Below, in pieces: positions 34,032 through 43,676 of a DNA stretch of 64,000 nucleotides. The notes beneath the pieces were generated by a model that saw nothing but the letters and a program-made list of their open reading frames with translations, ran no database searches and was not told the DNA's origin. The stretch lies in the NCBI GenBank assembly GCA_943846755.1, contig OX044365.1, positions 1,302,001 to 1,366,000 on the forward strand. The letters are read 5' to 3'. Both the position numbers and the translations under genes were made by a program. Position 1 is the first letter of the stretch. The number at the start of each line of letters is the position of its first letter. The stretch is from UBA8752 sp002336475. Its GTDB lineage: Bacteria > Bacteroidota > Bacteroidia > Flavobacteriales_D > Sanyastnellaceae.

Positions 34032-35137
34032 CAGGATACGTAAATGGGGTTGGTTCGGACTTCCGACAAAAGGACTGCGAAATTAGGGAATCCATGCTTG
34101 AAGTCAGCCAATTGATCCACAAGCCATTGCGATATTCCACTTTCGGCCTCAGCGTGACCTATGTCTGCAATGGTGATCCGCCCTTCAGTACCAAAGAACT
34201 CGTGGTATTTGAAGTCTGAAGAAAGAAACACATCTGCTCCTGCGCGCATGGCATCTGAAAGCAAAAAACTGCCTGTTCCACCGCACAATGCCACCCTCCG
34301 AATGGCCTTTTTCGGCGGATTTGTGTGCCTTACGATGGGCGCGTTGAAAGCCGATTTTACGCGCCCCACGAAATCCGACCACTCTACCGGCTCAGGAAAG
34401 GTTCCTATTCCTCCGCTGCCTGCCGTGGGGTGAGCGTTGTCGAGCATGACCACATCGTGGGCCACCTCTTCATAGGGATGCGCCGACTTCATCGCGGCGG
34501 CGACCTTGCGCACGTTCCATCGCTCTACCACCATTTCTACCCGGGTTTCATCCTCGTGATGGCGTTCGCCAAGCTGCCCCACAAAGGGCTGGGCGCCGTT
34601 GCCGGCCCTAAAAGTCCCCTCCCCCATCTGATTGAAGCTGCACTCGTCGTAATGTCCGATTCGACCTCCACCAGCCAGGAACATGGCTTCTCTGACCGCT
34701 TCTGCGTGCGCGTGGGGCACGAAGGTGGCGACCTTGGCCAAGGTCCCCGATACCGGGCGGAGCACCTGCATGCCTTCCAAACCCAGTTTGCGGCACATCA
34801 TGGCATTGACACCGTGGGCCACATTGTCCAGGTTGGTGTGAATGGCATACAGTCCAATTCCCGCCCGCAGGGCCGCCATCACCGTGCGTTCCACTTGGTC
34901 CTTTCCGGTCAAACTTCGAAGGGGCTTAAAGACAATCGGGTGGTGGGAAACAATCAAGCCCGCCCCAGAAGCCCGGGCCTCTTCGACAACCTCTTCGGTC
35001 ACATCCAAAGACACCAGCACCTTTTGAATTTCCGCATGGGGCTCCCCTACGAGCAGCCCGCTGTTGTCGTAATCCTCTTGCAACGCCGGAGGGGCAATGC
35101 GCTCCAAAACGTCAATGATGTGTTGAATCTGTGGCAT
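34031..35137 (-). CDS. Nif3-like dinuclear metal-centre protein (GTP cyclohydrolase I type 2 family)
   Basis: A 368-residue member of the NIF3/YqfO family, hexameric proteins with two metal ions per subunit. Metal-binding blocks are visible: VSHHPIVFK, HTNLDN and, near the end, DIGHAEAE. A middle insertion of about 100 residues (ATFVPHAHAEAVREAMF...) is the PII-like YqfO domain. ATG at 35137 was chosen because MPQIQHIIDVLERIAPP matches relatives; an open frame extends upstream but overlaps the divergent lpxK region. Co-transcribed with the coiled-coil gene that follows. Cellular role unproved. Confidence 0.9.
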   Translation of the reverse strand: MPQIQHIIDVLERIAPPALQEDYDNSGLLVGEPHAEIQKVLVSLDVTEEVVEEARASGAGLIVSHHPIVFKPLRSLTGKDQVERTVMAALRAGIGLYAIHTNLDNVAHGVNAMMCRKLGLEGMQVLRPVSGTLAKVATFVPHAHAEAVREAMFLAGGGRIGHYDECSFNQMGEGTFRAGNGAQPFVGQLGERHHEDETRVEMVVERWNVRKVAAAMKSAHPYEEVAHDVVMLDNAHPTAGSGGIGTFPEPVEWSDFVGRVKSAFNAPIVRHTNPPKKAIRRVALCGGTGSFLLSDAMRAGADVFLSSDFKYHEFFGTEGRITIADIGHAEAESGISQWLVDQLADFKHGFPNFAVLLSEVRTNPIYVS

Positions 35138-35252
35138 GGTATGTTTTTCTGATGCCTGATGAAGGGCAATCGGCTGCAATGTGGCAATTTCGCCAACGAT
35201 GGCCATTTCACCTGCATCCAAGTCCATTCTAGGTTCCGCTGGCACCATTCCC

Positions 35253-36314
35253 GTGTCGTTGCGCGACCGTTGGTGGTGGGGGCCCTTGGCTGTGGTTTTC
35301 AAAAGTGTCGTCAGACTGAGGCATTGGGCATACGATGTAGGACTTAAACGTTCCAAAGCCGGCGCACTTCCGGCCATCGTTTTGGGCAACATTACCGTTG
35401 GCGGAACTGGAAAAACCCCGCACGTCATGGCGTTGCTCCAGGCGTTATCGGAGGCCAACCCTCATCGCCGGTGGGCCATTTTGTCCCGCGGTTATGGGCG
35501 AAAATCCAATGGATACCTTCAGGTAGACAAAGATGGGAGTCCTGAAGAATTTGGGGATGAACCCCTAGAATTGGCCAGGAAATTCCCCAAGGTCAATGTG
35601 GCGGTTTCTGAAGACAGGCTCGCTGGCATTCAATCCCTTAAGGACCAAGGCCTTGCTGATGCTGTGATTCTCGATGATGGATTTCAACACCGCCGGCTCG
35701 CTCCAACGTACAGCATTGTTCTAGTCGATGCTACGCAGCCTGTAGACCGGGATTACTTTTTGCCACGTGGAAGGTTGAGGGATTTAAAATCTCGCCTTCA
35801 AGCCGCCCAGGCTGTGGTCATCACGCGATGTCCTGACGCCCTCACCAAGGGCGACTTGCGTTTGTGGCGGCACCGGCTTCAATTGAAGCCGGACCAACTG
35901 CTGTTGCACTCAGGCACCATGGTAGAGGGACTGCGGGACCTGCGCACCAAGCGGTATGCGGGCTGGCCACGCAAGTGCGTTGCTGTATCGGGCATTGCCC
36001 ATCCCACCCAGTTTGAAAGCAGCCTCGCCAGAAACTGCAAGGTCACTCAGCATTTTTCTTATCCTGACCACCACTCTTTTACACCGGAAGAGGTCCAAGA
36101 ATGGCGCAGTGCCATCGCTGCTGACATGGCAGTGGAGGCAGTCATTACCACCGAAAAAGACGCCGCACGGCTGCGCAGCATGTCGTTGCCAGAAGACCTC
36201 AAAATCCTCGTCATGGGCATGCAAGTCAAGTGGTGGGATGAGGATGCCCTGCATGCACTGTTGACTTCCATCGACAAGCAAGTTGATGCTTCGGCACCTG
36301 TCTCTGATATTTGA
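35253..36314 (+). CDS. lpxK: Tetraacyldisaccharide 4'-kinase
   Basis: Adds the 4'-phosphate to the lipid A disaccharide, the sixth step of lipid A synthesis, at the inner membrane. The P-loop is GNITVGGTGKTP (residues 45-56), with the family blocks LSRGYGRKS, FGDEPLE, DGFQHRRL and PRGRLRD. The N-terminal hydrophobic segment (WGPLAVVFKSVVRLRHWAYD) anchors the protein. GTG at 35253 puts the P-loop at the family distance; ATG at 35199 or GTG at 35181 are alternatives. A TlpA-like lipoprotein gene follows after three bases and an LpxH-like gene after that, probably one operon. Confidence 0.9.
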   Translation: MSLRDRWWWGPLAVVFKSVVRLRHWAYDVGLKRSKAGALPAIVLGNITVGGTGKTPHVMALLQALSEANPHRRWAILSRGYGRKSNGYLQVDKDGSPEEFGDEPLELARKFPKVNVAVSEDRLAGIQSLKDQGLADAVILDDGFQHRRLAPTYSIVLVDATQPVDRDYFLPRGRLRDLKSRLQAAQAVVITRCPDALTKGDLRLWRHRLQLKPDQLLLHSGTMVEGLRDLRTKRYAGWPRKCVAVSGIAHPTQFESSLARNCKVTQHFSYPDHHSFTPEEVQEWRSAIAADMAVEAVITTEKDAARLRSMSLPEDLKILVMGMQVKWWDEDALHALLTSIDKQVDASAPVSDI

Positions 36315-36317
36315 ACC

Positions 36318-37481
36318 ATGGTCCCATTTCCATTCCGCACGGACAGCCTTGCGGCTGTATTTCCCCTCATGCTCATTGCATGCTTGCTTGCAGCAGGATG
36401 TTCTGGCCCCTCAGGAGGCATTTCTGGCCACCTTCTCGGCGGCGAAAACGCAACGGTGAGCATCTCCAGTTTCGGCAACAATGGTTTCAAGACCATCGAT
36501 ACCGTGCAAGCCGATGGCACCGGGCACTTTGTCATTCCTGCCAACGCGCTGAGTGGTTTGGCCTTGGATGTCTACAAGGTGAACGTGGGCGAAGGACACT
36601 TCTTTATGATTGGCGACTCGCTGTCCTCATTGCAAGTAGAGGGTCAACTCCCCGAGAAGAAAGGCCTGATCACGGACTTGGATGTACAAGGCGACGTGTG
36701 GACCTCGGGGTTTACTGAGTTTATTGCCCAGGTCGTGCTCCGGCAGGACTCCCTGATGAGCGCGAAGCTCGCATCCAGCCAAGGCAAAACACCCCAAGAG
36801 CAAATCGAAGGCAAGCAGCTCTACGACGCTTTGCAGGAGCGTCAAAACAACTATATCCGCAACACCGTGCGGGGCCACAAAACCGACCCGATTGGACTGA
36901 TGGCATTGGAACATCTGAACTTGACAACGGACCGCCCCCTCGCCCAACAAGTAATCGACAGCACGCGCACTTTGATGGGCCACAGCATGGCACACCGCAA
37001 TTTGTCTCAGCGTGTGGCCAAGCAGCGGAAGCCACAGCAGTCCGCCCGCAGGAACGACCTGATCAAGCCAGGCATGGCCATGCCCGATATTGAACTCGAA
37101 GACCCCAGCGGCAAAACCCGCGCCCTTTCAGACTTGAAGGGCAAAGTCGTATTGGTCGACTTCTGGGCAAGTTGGTGCGGGCCTTGTCGCCGAGAAAATC
37201 CCAACGTGGTGCGCGCTTGGCAGGAATACAAAGACCAAGGATTCGAAGTCTTCTCTGTATCGCTCGACAAAGACGTCAAGAAGTGGCAGCGGGCCATTGA
37301 CCAAGACGGCCTGATTTGGCCGAATCACATCAGCGATTTACGCGGATGGAGCAGTGTTGCCACCCAACGCTACGGCATCAGCAGCATCCCCCACGCCATT
37401 CTGATCGATAAAGACGGCACCGTTGTCGCCACCCACCTGCGCGGTGCGCAATTGGAAACCGAACTTCAGCGGTTGCTCTGA
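36318..37481 (+). CDS. TlpA-like thioredoxin-fold lipoprotein with DUF4369-like N-terminus
   Basis: A 387-residue lipoprotein with a signal peptide ending in lipobox LAAGC. Residues about 35-135 resemble the DUF4369 beta domain often found in front of Bacteroidota TlpA-like proteins (GISGHLLGG...VDGTGHFVIP), 140-245 are helical, and 250-387 are a thioredoxin fold with WCGPC (C287, C290) and a cis-proline segment SSIPHAIL. Expected role: thiol-disulfide exchange in the periplasm. It lies between lpxK and the LpxH-like gene with spacings of 3 and 12 bases. Confidence 0.87.
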   Translation: MVPFPFRTDSLAAVFPLMLIACLLAAGCSGPSGGISGHLLGGENATVSISSFGNNGFKTIDTVQADGTGHFVIPANALSGLALDVYKVNVGEGHFFMIGDSLSSLQVEGQLPEKKGLITDLDVQGDVWTSGFTEFIAQVVLRQDSLMSAKLASSQGKTPQEQIEGKQLYDALQERQNNYIRNTVRGHKTDPIGLMALEHLNLTTDRPLAQQVIDSTRTLMGHSMAHRNLSQRVAKQRKPQQSARRNDLIKPGMAMPDIELEDPSGKTRALSDLKGKVVLVDFWASWCGPCRRENPNVVRAWQEYKDQGFEVFSVSLDKDVKKWQRAIDQDGLIWPNHISDLRGWSSVATQRYGISSIPHAILIDKDGTVVATHLRGAQLETELQRLL

Positions 37482-37493
37482 GCCCCCTTTTCT

Positions 37494-38249
37494 GTGGCCC
37501 TTCATTTCGCTTCTGACCTGCATTTGGGTGCTCCTGACGCCGCTTCCTCAAGGGAGCGCGAAAGGATGTTCTTGGCATGGCTCGAAGAAGTGGGCCGTAA
37601 GGGCGATGCCCTTCATTTGGTAGGTGACCTCATCGACTTTTGGTTTGAGTGGCGTCATGTCGTCCCGAAAGGCTCTGTGCGTCTTCTGGGCAAATTGGCA
37701 GAGCTGGTCGACGGCGGACTCGACGTCCATTGGCACTTGGGAAACCACGACATGTGGACCCGGGGCTACCTCTCCGATGAGCTGGGCGTGCAAGTGCATG
37801 CCGATCCCATCGAGGTGATGCATGCCGGTCAACGTTACTTGGTTGGACATGGCGATGGCCTGGGGCCCGGAGACCGCAAATACAAGGCGCTCAAAAGGCT
37901 GTTTCGACACCCTGCTGCACGCTGGGCTTTTGCCCGTCTTCATCCCGACACGGCCTTTGGTATCGGCGCGCGCATGAGCCGCGACAGTCGTGCTGCAGGC
38001 GCAGAAGTCGAGGCGCGTTTCGATGGCCCCGAAGGGGAATGGCTGCTGCACCATTGCAGGTCGATCCTGGAGCAAGAACACTACGACGGCTTCATCTTCG
38101 GACACCGTCACCTCCCCCTCGATCTCGAGGTGGTCACAGCCGACGGCTCCAAGACCTCCCGCTACCTCAACTGCGGCGACTGGATCTCGCACCGCAGTTA
38201 TGTCACCGTGGACGATAATGGCGCCCACTTGCGCTATTGGAAACCGTGA
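37494..38249 (+). CDS. UDP-2,3-diacylglucosamine diphosphatase-like (LpxH-type) metallophosphoesterase
   Basis: A 251-residue calcineurin-like phosphoesterase with all metal motifs: SDLHLG (D8, H10), GDLIDFWF (D45), LGNHD (N84, H85), VGHGDG (H119) and GHRHLP. The DFWFEW block and the size match LpxH homologues, which cut UDP-diacylglucosamine to lipid X in lipid A synthesis. Start is GTG at 37494. Being in the same unit as lpxK supports the lipid A role. A generic phosphoesterase function cannot be excluded from sequence alone. Confidence 0.82.
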   Translation: MALHFASDLHLGAPDAASSRERERMFLAWLEEVGRKGDALHLVGDLIDFWFEWRHVVPKGSVRLLGKLAELVDGGLDVHWHLGNHDMWTRGYLSDELGVQVHADPIEVMHAGQRYLVGHGDGLGPGDRKYKALKRLFRHPAARWAFARLHPDTAFGIGARMSRDSRAAGAEVEARFDGPEGEWLLHHCRSILEQEHYDGFIFGHRHLPLDLEVVTADGSKTSRYLNCGDWISHRSYVTVDDNGAHLRYWKP

Positions 38250-38261
38250 CGCAACACCCCT

Positions 38262-38298
38262 AAAAAAAACACCGCCGCAATCCCTGGGGACGCGGCGG
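38262..38298 (-). terminator. Rho-independent terminator of the BNR-propeller T9SS gene
   Basis: Stem CCGCCGC (38272-38278) with exact complement (38292-38298); read on the reverse strand it is followed after GTG by eight T. It lies 25 bases beyond the stop of the reverse gene ending at 38323. Confidence 0.75.
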
Positions 38299-38322
38299 CG
38301 CTTCAAATGTGTCGCAAAGCGA

Positions 38323-41300
38323 TCAGTGGACGATCACTTGGGTGCTCTCCATCTGCGCTCCTTCCTGAGCGGTTACGATGTAGAGGCCTGGCGCCAAATC
38401 TCCGACAGAGATCCGCACTTGACCGCCCGTTGTCGCCTGAGGTGAAACCGCGCGAACTGGTCGACCATTCATATCGTAGATGCGCAAGGTTGGCTGGAAC
38501 CAGCCTGCACCCAACTTAACGGTGATGTCCTCTCCGGTCGCAGGGTTCGGATACACCAGCAGGTTGCGCTGGTCAACCGCTTCAGCAAACGGCACCTCTT
38601 CTGTCCCGAGATAAGTGTCGCTGCGGAAAATACCGCGGCCGTGGGTACCGGCATAGATGGCGCCATTGTTGGTCACATTGGACCACTCTGTTGGCATGTG
38701 CCACTGCTGTTCCATAGAGAATACTGGGCTTGCAACACCACCAGCGGTGGTCACCATTCCCAAATTCTCTACTGTCCAGTTTTCACCGCCATCGAGGGTT
38801 TGCCAAACGCCGTGCTCTGTTCCCACCAAGATGGTATTGCCAGAAGGGTCACCTTGATCAATCACCACGTCGTAGACGGGCATCTTCACAAAGTCATTGC
38901 TTCCGGAGAACCAGATGTTGTCCCAATCGGGGTTGTCATCCAATGCGTTGAACGTCTCTTGGACCTTACCTCCGCTCACTGAGCCGTAGCCTCCGACCGT
39001 AGCCACGACGTGGTTGGGATCATTGACATCCACAGCCACACCCGTTACCACCGTTCCGGTGGCCATGATTTGAGTGCGGGTTACTTCCTCTGCGGTTTCA
39101 CATGAACCGTCGTGCTGCCACAAGTTGTTCAGACCGCTGAAACGGTAAAGCTTGGAGTCCCAACCGGCTACGAAGATGTGGTTGCCCGCCTCAGGGTGCT
39201 CTCCTGCCGCAAACTCGATGCCTTTTGCACCTCCTCCAGCGGGTGCGTCACCCAAACGGAACCAGCGCGGCTGGGCGTTAAAGTTCAAACCGTTGCGCGT
39301 CATCCACAGTCCGCCAGTGCCAGAGAAGCTCATGACGGTCATGGTCGTGTAGGGGTCGGTGACCTCTATGACCTCATGTACGTCGTACAGCGTGTCTGCG
39401 GCGTAATTCCAAGTGGTGTCGCAAATGGTCACAATGGAGGTGTCCCCCTCTTCTACGATCTCAACGTCATCGCAATCGAAAATCACCGTCAAATCTTGGG
39501 ATTCGAGCCAAGGATATTCGGTGTTTTCGACAGGCCCTGTCTCAGAGATGATTTCCGGACGAACCAAAACATCCCAGTAGCGCAATGGCGCTTCCAGTGC
39601 GTATTCGAAAGGACGGTTCAGGTTTGCAGTCTCCATCGTAAACGTGCTGTCTTCGATGGTCTCGTCGTATGGATTGACCAAGGACACCGTCATGCCGCTG
39701 TTTTCGTCATTGAAGTCCTCATAGAGGTTCATGCAAGTGTAGAATGAGGTTTGCACCTCGTCTGCGATCAAATCAACGATGCACTCGTCCCAGAAGGACC
39801 CTGCATCTGTGAAGGCAGACCCTTGCTGGTAAAATCCGCGGCCGAGCACTCCGTTTTGCGACGTAGCAAAGAAGGGCACCCCTTCCTGAAGGCCTGTCGC
39901 TTGAGACATGGCACAATCGAATCCATCACCTCCAAAAACGTCAGCAGCATCCATGTCATTGAAGAAGGCGCCATTGCCAGGAATCAATGAGGTGCCATTG
40001 TCTTGGGAGCCTCCCATGACCTCGCTCGTTGGACCGTAAGCGATGCCGTAGAACTGGGTCAACTGCAGGCCGCGGTTACACGCGGTGTAAGTCACACCAC
40101 CGTTTTCGCTGCGGAAGATGCCGCCATCGCCTGCGATGTACATCGTCCCTGCTGGAGTGAAAATGATCTCGTGGACGTCGGCGTGGACATAAAAGGGGTT
40201 AGATGGACCTCCACCCATAGAAGCGGCTTGCTCAGCTTGGTACGATGGACCGCACTTCCACAGGGCTTGACCGCCTACGAATGCCAATTCCGGATTTCCT
40301 TTTTGGACGCCCAAGGCCAGATCGTAACGCGCTTGGTTGTTGGTGGGGCAGATGTCATATCCGTCCACTCCTGATGGCCAAATCTCGTCCCATGTGATGC
40401 CGCCATCAGCACTGTGGAAGACCCCTCCAAACTGAGACCCTGTAGTGGCCAGCAAGGCAAAGGCGCTTTGAGAATCGTCTGGACTGATCGCCACACGACA
40501 GCGTCCGAAGCCTTGGGTAATAACCGGGTCGTTGGGGCTGCCAGAGACCGTTTCAGAGGTCTCAAAGTCTGTGCTGCGGTAAACCCTTCCATTGGAAGTT
40601 GAGATCAACATGTAACTGCCGTCGTTGGCGATTTCGATGTCTTGGACAGAGGTCGAACCCGCGATGCCAGAAATTGCGTCTTCCAGGATATCGCCATTCT
40701 CGATGTAGCCCATTCCCTGAACACCACCATACCAGACGCGGTTGGGGTTATTGGGGTCAGCTACAAGCGCGTCAGTTGCGCTCCAATTTCCACCGTTGAA
40801 CAACCCTGGGTCCGTTCCTTCTACCCGGTTCCAACTTTCGCCCATGTCCGTGGAGCGGTAAATGCCGTCGCCGCGGAATCCTGATCCTCCAACTCCACTC
40901 ACCCCATCGAAGAGGGTTCCTGTACCTACATACAAGTCGCCGTTGCCGGCCATGGCAATCGATCCCACCATGGCTGCAGGGAAGCTTGAAACGCGCTCCC
41001 AGTTGTCGCCCTTGTTCCAGGAGCGCCAAAGGCCACCACTGACCCCACCCGTAAGGAGCTGAAGCTCATTGACGGCCAAAATGCAGCGGGTTCGTCCACC
41101 TACGTTGTCTGGCCCCATGGCATTCCAATAATGCGCAGAGGCTCCGCGGTTCGCCGATTGCGCGGCTGAGATTTGACGTGTCCGTTCTCCGAGTTGACGG
41201 AGGCCTTCGTGGTTCATTTCGCCTGTTTCGATATCAGCGCGCAGGGCCAACATCAATTGCTCCATGCCGGTAGCATTGGCTACAGGCTCGGCCGTCTCGG

Positions 41301-41403
41301 TGGAGCGCGGCGTGAAGTCAGCACGTTCTTCAGAAGTGCTTTGGAGGACGGCCAATGCGCAGAGGCTAAAGGCGATGGCGGACAGGAAGACAGTATTCTT
41401 CAT
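38323..41403 (-). CDS. T9SS-exported BNR/sortilin-type beta-propeller protein
   Basis: A 1026-residue exported protein. Signal peptide 1-20 (FLSAIAFSLCALAVLQS), then a large region with BNR/Asp-box type repeats as in sialidases and Vps10/sortilin propellers (GGLWRSWNKGDNWERV; GIYRSTDMGESWNRV; GVFHSADGGITWDEI; GVWQTLDGGENWTVE). The last 75 residues are a T9SS type A sorting domain (LLVYPNPATGEDITV, GLYIVTAQEG). No sialidase active-site residues (FRIP arginine) are evident, so it is more likely a binding or structural propeller than an enzyme. Alone in its transcript. Confidence 0.87.
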   Translation of the reverse strand: MKNTVFLSAIAFSLCALAVLQSTSEERADFTPRSTETAEPVANATGMEQLMLALRADIETGEMNHEGLRQLGERTRQISAAQSANRGASAHYWNAMGPDNVGGRTRCILAVNELQLLTGGVSGGLWRSWNKGDNWERVSSFPAAMVGSIAMAGNGDLYVGTGTLFDGVSGVGGSGFRGDGIYRSTDMGESWNRVEGTDPGLFNGGNWSATDALVADPNNPNRVWYGGVQGMGYIENGDILEDAISGIAGSTSVQDIEIANDGSYMLISTSNGRVYRSTDFETSETVSGSPNDPVITQGFGRCRVAISPDDSQSAFALLATTGSQFGGVFHSADGGITWDEIWPSGVDGYDICPTNNQARYDLALGVQKGNPELAFVGGQALWKCGPSYQAEQAASMGGGPSNPFYVHADVHEIIFTPAGTMYIAGDGGIFRSENGGVTYTACNRGLQLTQFYGIAYGPTSEVMGGSQDNGTSLIPGNGAFFNDMDAADVFGGDGFDCAMSQATGLQEGVPFFATSQNGVLGRGFYQQGSAFTDAGSFWDECIVDLIADEVQTSFYTCMNLYEDFNDENSGMTVSLVNPYDETIEDSTFTMETANLNRPFEYALEAPLRYWDVLVRPEIISETGPVENTEYPWLESQDLTVIFDCDDVEIVEEGDTSIVTICDTTWNYAADTLYDVHEVIEVTDPYTTMTVMSFSGTGGLWMTRNGLNFNAQPRWFRLGDAPAGGGAKGIEFAAGEHPEAGNHIFVAGWDSKLYRFSGLNNLWQHDGSCETAEEVTRTQIMATGTVVTGVAVDVNDPNHVVATVGGYGSVSGGKVQETFNALDDNPDWDNIWFSGSNDFVKMPVYDVVIDQGDPSGNTILVGTEHGVWQTLDGGENWTVENLGMVTTAGGVASPVFSMEQQWHMPTEWSNVTNNGAIYAGTHGRGIFRSDTYLGTEEVPFAEAVDQRNLLVYPNPATGEDITVKLGAGWFQPTLRIYDMNGRPVRAVSPQATTGGQVRISVGDLAPGLYIVTAQEGAQMESTQVIVH

Positions 41404-41524
41404 TGTGGATCGGTTCCCTTCGTAAGAGGGCGGAATTTAATGCATGAACACCACCTAAGCCGAATGGGTTCGACAAGTGTGCACATGCGGCACCGAAAAG
41501 GGCATGAATCAGCCCTTTCAGCGC

Positions 41525-42409
41525 TCAGACGACGTGCTTCTCGGCGTGGTAGCTCGACCGCACCAGCGGCCCACTTTCCACAAACATGAAGCCCATGGCG
41601 AGTCCTTCTTCTCTCAAACTGGCGAAAACATCCGGGTGAACGAATTCGGCCACCGGCAAGTGCTTGGGCGTAGGCTGCAGGTATTGACCCAAAGTGAGCA
41701 CCTGGCAATCTACTGAGCGCAGGTCCTCCATGGTTTCTCGGACTTCTTGGACGGTTTCACCCAAACCGAGCATCACCCCGCTTTTGGTCCGAATGCCCGC
41801 TTTGCGCAACCGCATGAGCACCTCCAGACTGCGGTCGTACTTGGCCTGTATCCGCACTTGCTTGGTCAAACGGCGCACAGTCTCAAGGTTGTGAGACACC
41901 ACTTCGGGAGCGACATTGATGATCTTCTGCAGGTTTTCCCATTTCCCTGCGAAATCTGGAATCAACGTTTCCATGGTCGTTCCCGGACTCTGCTGTCTGA
42001 TGGCCCGCACCGTTTGGGCCCAAATTTCCGCCCCTCCATCTGCCAGGTCATCGCGGTCCACCGAGGTGATCACGGCGTGTTTGACCTCCATCAGCTTTAC
42101 ACTGTTGGCCACGCGGCCGGGCTCGAAAGGGTCAGCTTCTTCCGGACGCCCTGTCGACACATTGCAAAAACCACACGACCGGGTGCAGACATTTCCAAGA
42201 ATCATGAAAGTGGCTGTGCCCTCGCCCCAGCACTCCCCCATATTGGGACAATTGCCACTCTCGCAAATGGTGTGGAGCTTGTGCTCACTGACCAAACCGC
42301 GCACTCTGCGGTACGCTTCGCCAGTTGGAAGTTTCACCTTGAGCCAAGGTGGCTTGGTCCGTCGCTTGGGCTGGTCGGAACCAGCAGGAGGTGGCGTAGC
42401 CTGGGTCAT
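41525..42409 (-). CDS. lipA: Lipoyl synthase
   Basis: Radical SAM enzyme that inserts two sulfurs into octanoyl groups on lipoyl-dependent proteins. Both iron-sulfur clusters are visible: auxiliary cluster C49, C54, C60 (CESGNCPNMGEC) and radical SAM C75, C79, C82 (CTRSCGFC), and the terminal serine region RSSYHAE. Full length at 294 residues from ATG 42409. The start overlaps the stop of the upstream barrel-like gene by four bases (ATGA), so the two are coupled. Confidence 0.97.
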   Translation of the reverse strand: MTQATPPPAGSDQPKRRTKPPWLKVKLPTGEAYRRVRGLVSEHKLHTICESGNCPNMGECWGEGTATFMILGNVCTRSCGFCNVSTGRPEEADPFEPGRVANSVKLMEVKHAVITSVDRDDLADGGAEIWAQTVRAIRQQSPGTTMETLIPDFAGKWENLQKIINVAPEVVSHNLETVRRLTKQVRIQAKYDRSLEVLMRLRKAGIRTKSGVMLGLGETVQEVRETMEDLRSVDCQVLTLGQYLQPTPKHLPVAEFVHPDVFASLREEGLAMGFMFVESGPLVRSSYHAEKHVV

Positions 42410-43227
42410 GTTTTGAATTTCTGTCGACCGAGTGTCCAATGGGCGAACAAGGTCAAATAGAACCGATCATTTTGGCCGAATTCTTCGGCCATGATCACAA
42501 CTCGGTTGAGGAAGGCATCCACTTGAATGCCCACAGACAATGTCCGCAATGTCTCTCGTTCCCTGCCATACTCGAAGTCCGCAGCTGCCCGGAAGTATCC
42601 TCCGGGGTGTGGCGTCAGTTCAAGGATGCCGTTCATGGCTCCCGCCCGACCATAAATGTCGTCCGTGCCGTGTTCCGAAGGGTCGTATCGCTGCGTCAGC
42701 AAATAGGTGTAGGGAATTTGAGGGTAGCCAATCTCGAGGTAGATGGGTTTGGTCAACCCCAAGGCGGCTCCAAAAGAGTAATGCCAACCCACCGACACGC
42801 CACCGTTGCGCAACTTGGGAGAAGCTACAGTCCTCTTGCCCCACCCGAGGCGGAGTATGTACAGCGCATTGACTTTCCCAAACACGTAGCTTCTGGCCTG
42901 GTCATATGCCGGATTGAAGCTCCTGACTTCCTTGGCGTGCTTCATACTGGTGAACCCAACGGACCAGGTACTCAATTTCCCTACCCCTCGGTATGTGCCA
43001 CGTTCAAGAAGCCCTCCCATTCCCCTGGTGTGCAAGGAAATGCCGGCCTCATATCGGTGGGTAAATACCGTTTTGGGTGCGTCTTCTCCTTCTCCAGTGC
43101 CTGCCGTGTTTTGGCACCGTGCATCGCCCACCGTCATGGCGGCGGCCATGAGCACAACACACCTCACAGCAAGGCGCACAAACGCCGCGTTGAGTTTTGG
43201 AGATGTGGAACAGGGTGACACCGTCAT
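42406..43227 (-). CDS. Putative outer-membrane protein upstream of lipA
   Basis: A 273-residue exported protein. An N-terminal hydrophobic stretch (LAVRCVVLMAAAMTVGDARCQ) serves as a signal peptide, and the mature part alternates short strands (YEAGISLHTRGMGG; LSTWSVGFTSM; LYILRLGWGKR) ending in RFYLTLFAHWTLG, consistent with a beta barrel. The same kind of protein often accompanies lipA in Bacteroidota, to my knowledge without known function. The start is uncertain: methionine 28 or 31 would also leave part of the signal. Divergent from the OsmC gene. Confidence 0.75.
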   Translation of the reverse strand: MTVSPCSTSPKLNAAFVRLAVRCVVLMAAAMTVGDARCQNTAGTGEGEDAPKTVFTHRYEAGISLHTRGMGGLLERGTYRGVGKLSTWSVGFTSMKHAKEVRSFNPAYDQARSYVFGKVNALYILRLGWGKRTVASPKLRNGGVSVGWHYSFGAALGLTKPIYLEIGYPQIPYTYLLTQRYDPSEHGTDDIYGRAGAMNGILELTPHPGGYFRAAADFEYGRERETLRTLSVGIQVDAFLNRVVIMAEEFGQNDRFYLTLFAHWTLGRQKFKT

Positions 43228-43249
43228 GAACTTACGAAATTAGCGCACG

Positions 43250-43654
43250 ATGAAGTACGCCCTCTCCTATCCTGAACCCCTCAGAACGCAAGCGGTTCAC
43301 CAAGGCAACCGCCAAATTCTGTTGACAGATGCTCCAGCAGACAACGGTGGACTCGGTGAAGCCTATTCCCCAACGGACCTCGTAGCTGTCGGTTTGGCCA
43401 GTTGCATCATGACCATTCTGGGGCTGAGGGCTTCTTCGCGTTCATTGGAAATCCAAGGCATGAGCGCCGAAGTTGAAAAACAAATGAGCCCACAACCCAG
43501 ACGCGTTGGACGCATCTCGGTGGGGCTCACTGTTCAATTGTTAGGAGGCGATGAAAACGACCGGGAGTGGCTGCGCAAAGAGGCGCTCGCTTGCCCGGTG
43601 GCTTTATCCCTGCACCCGGAACTCGATCAGGATGTGACCATCACATTTACCTGA
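43250..43654 (+). CDS. OsmC/Ohr family protein
   Basis: A 134-residue OsmC-like peroxiredoxin. The redox cysteines of the family are present at C52 (GLASCIMTIL) and C115 (ALACPVALS). OsmC proteins reduce organic hydroperoxides with lipoyl- or thiol-based reductants; a location next to lipA is noteworthy because Ohr/OsmC enzymes can use lipoylated proteins as reductant. It is divergent from the barrel-lipA unit, sharing a 22-base gap. Confidence 0.88.
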   Translation: MKYALSYPEPLRTQAVHQGNRQILLTDAPADNGGLGEAYSPTDLVAVGLASCIMTILGLRASSRSLEIQGMSAEVEKQMSPQPRRVGRISVGLTVQLLGGDENDREWLRKEALACPVALSLHPELDQDVTITFT

Positions 43655-43676
43655 CTGGGTGTCGTGTGAAGGGCGG

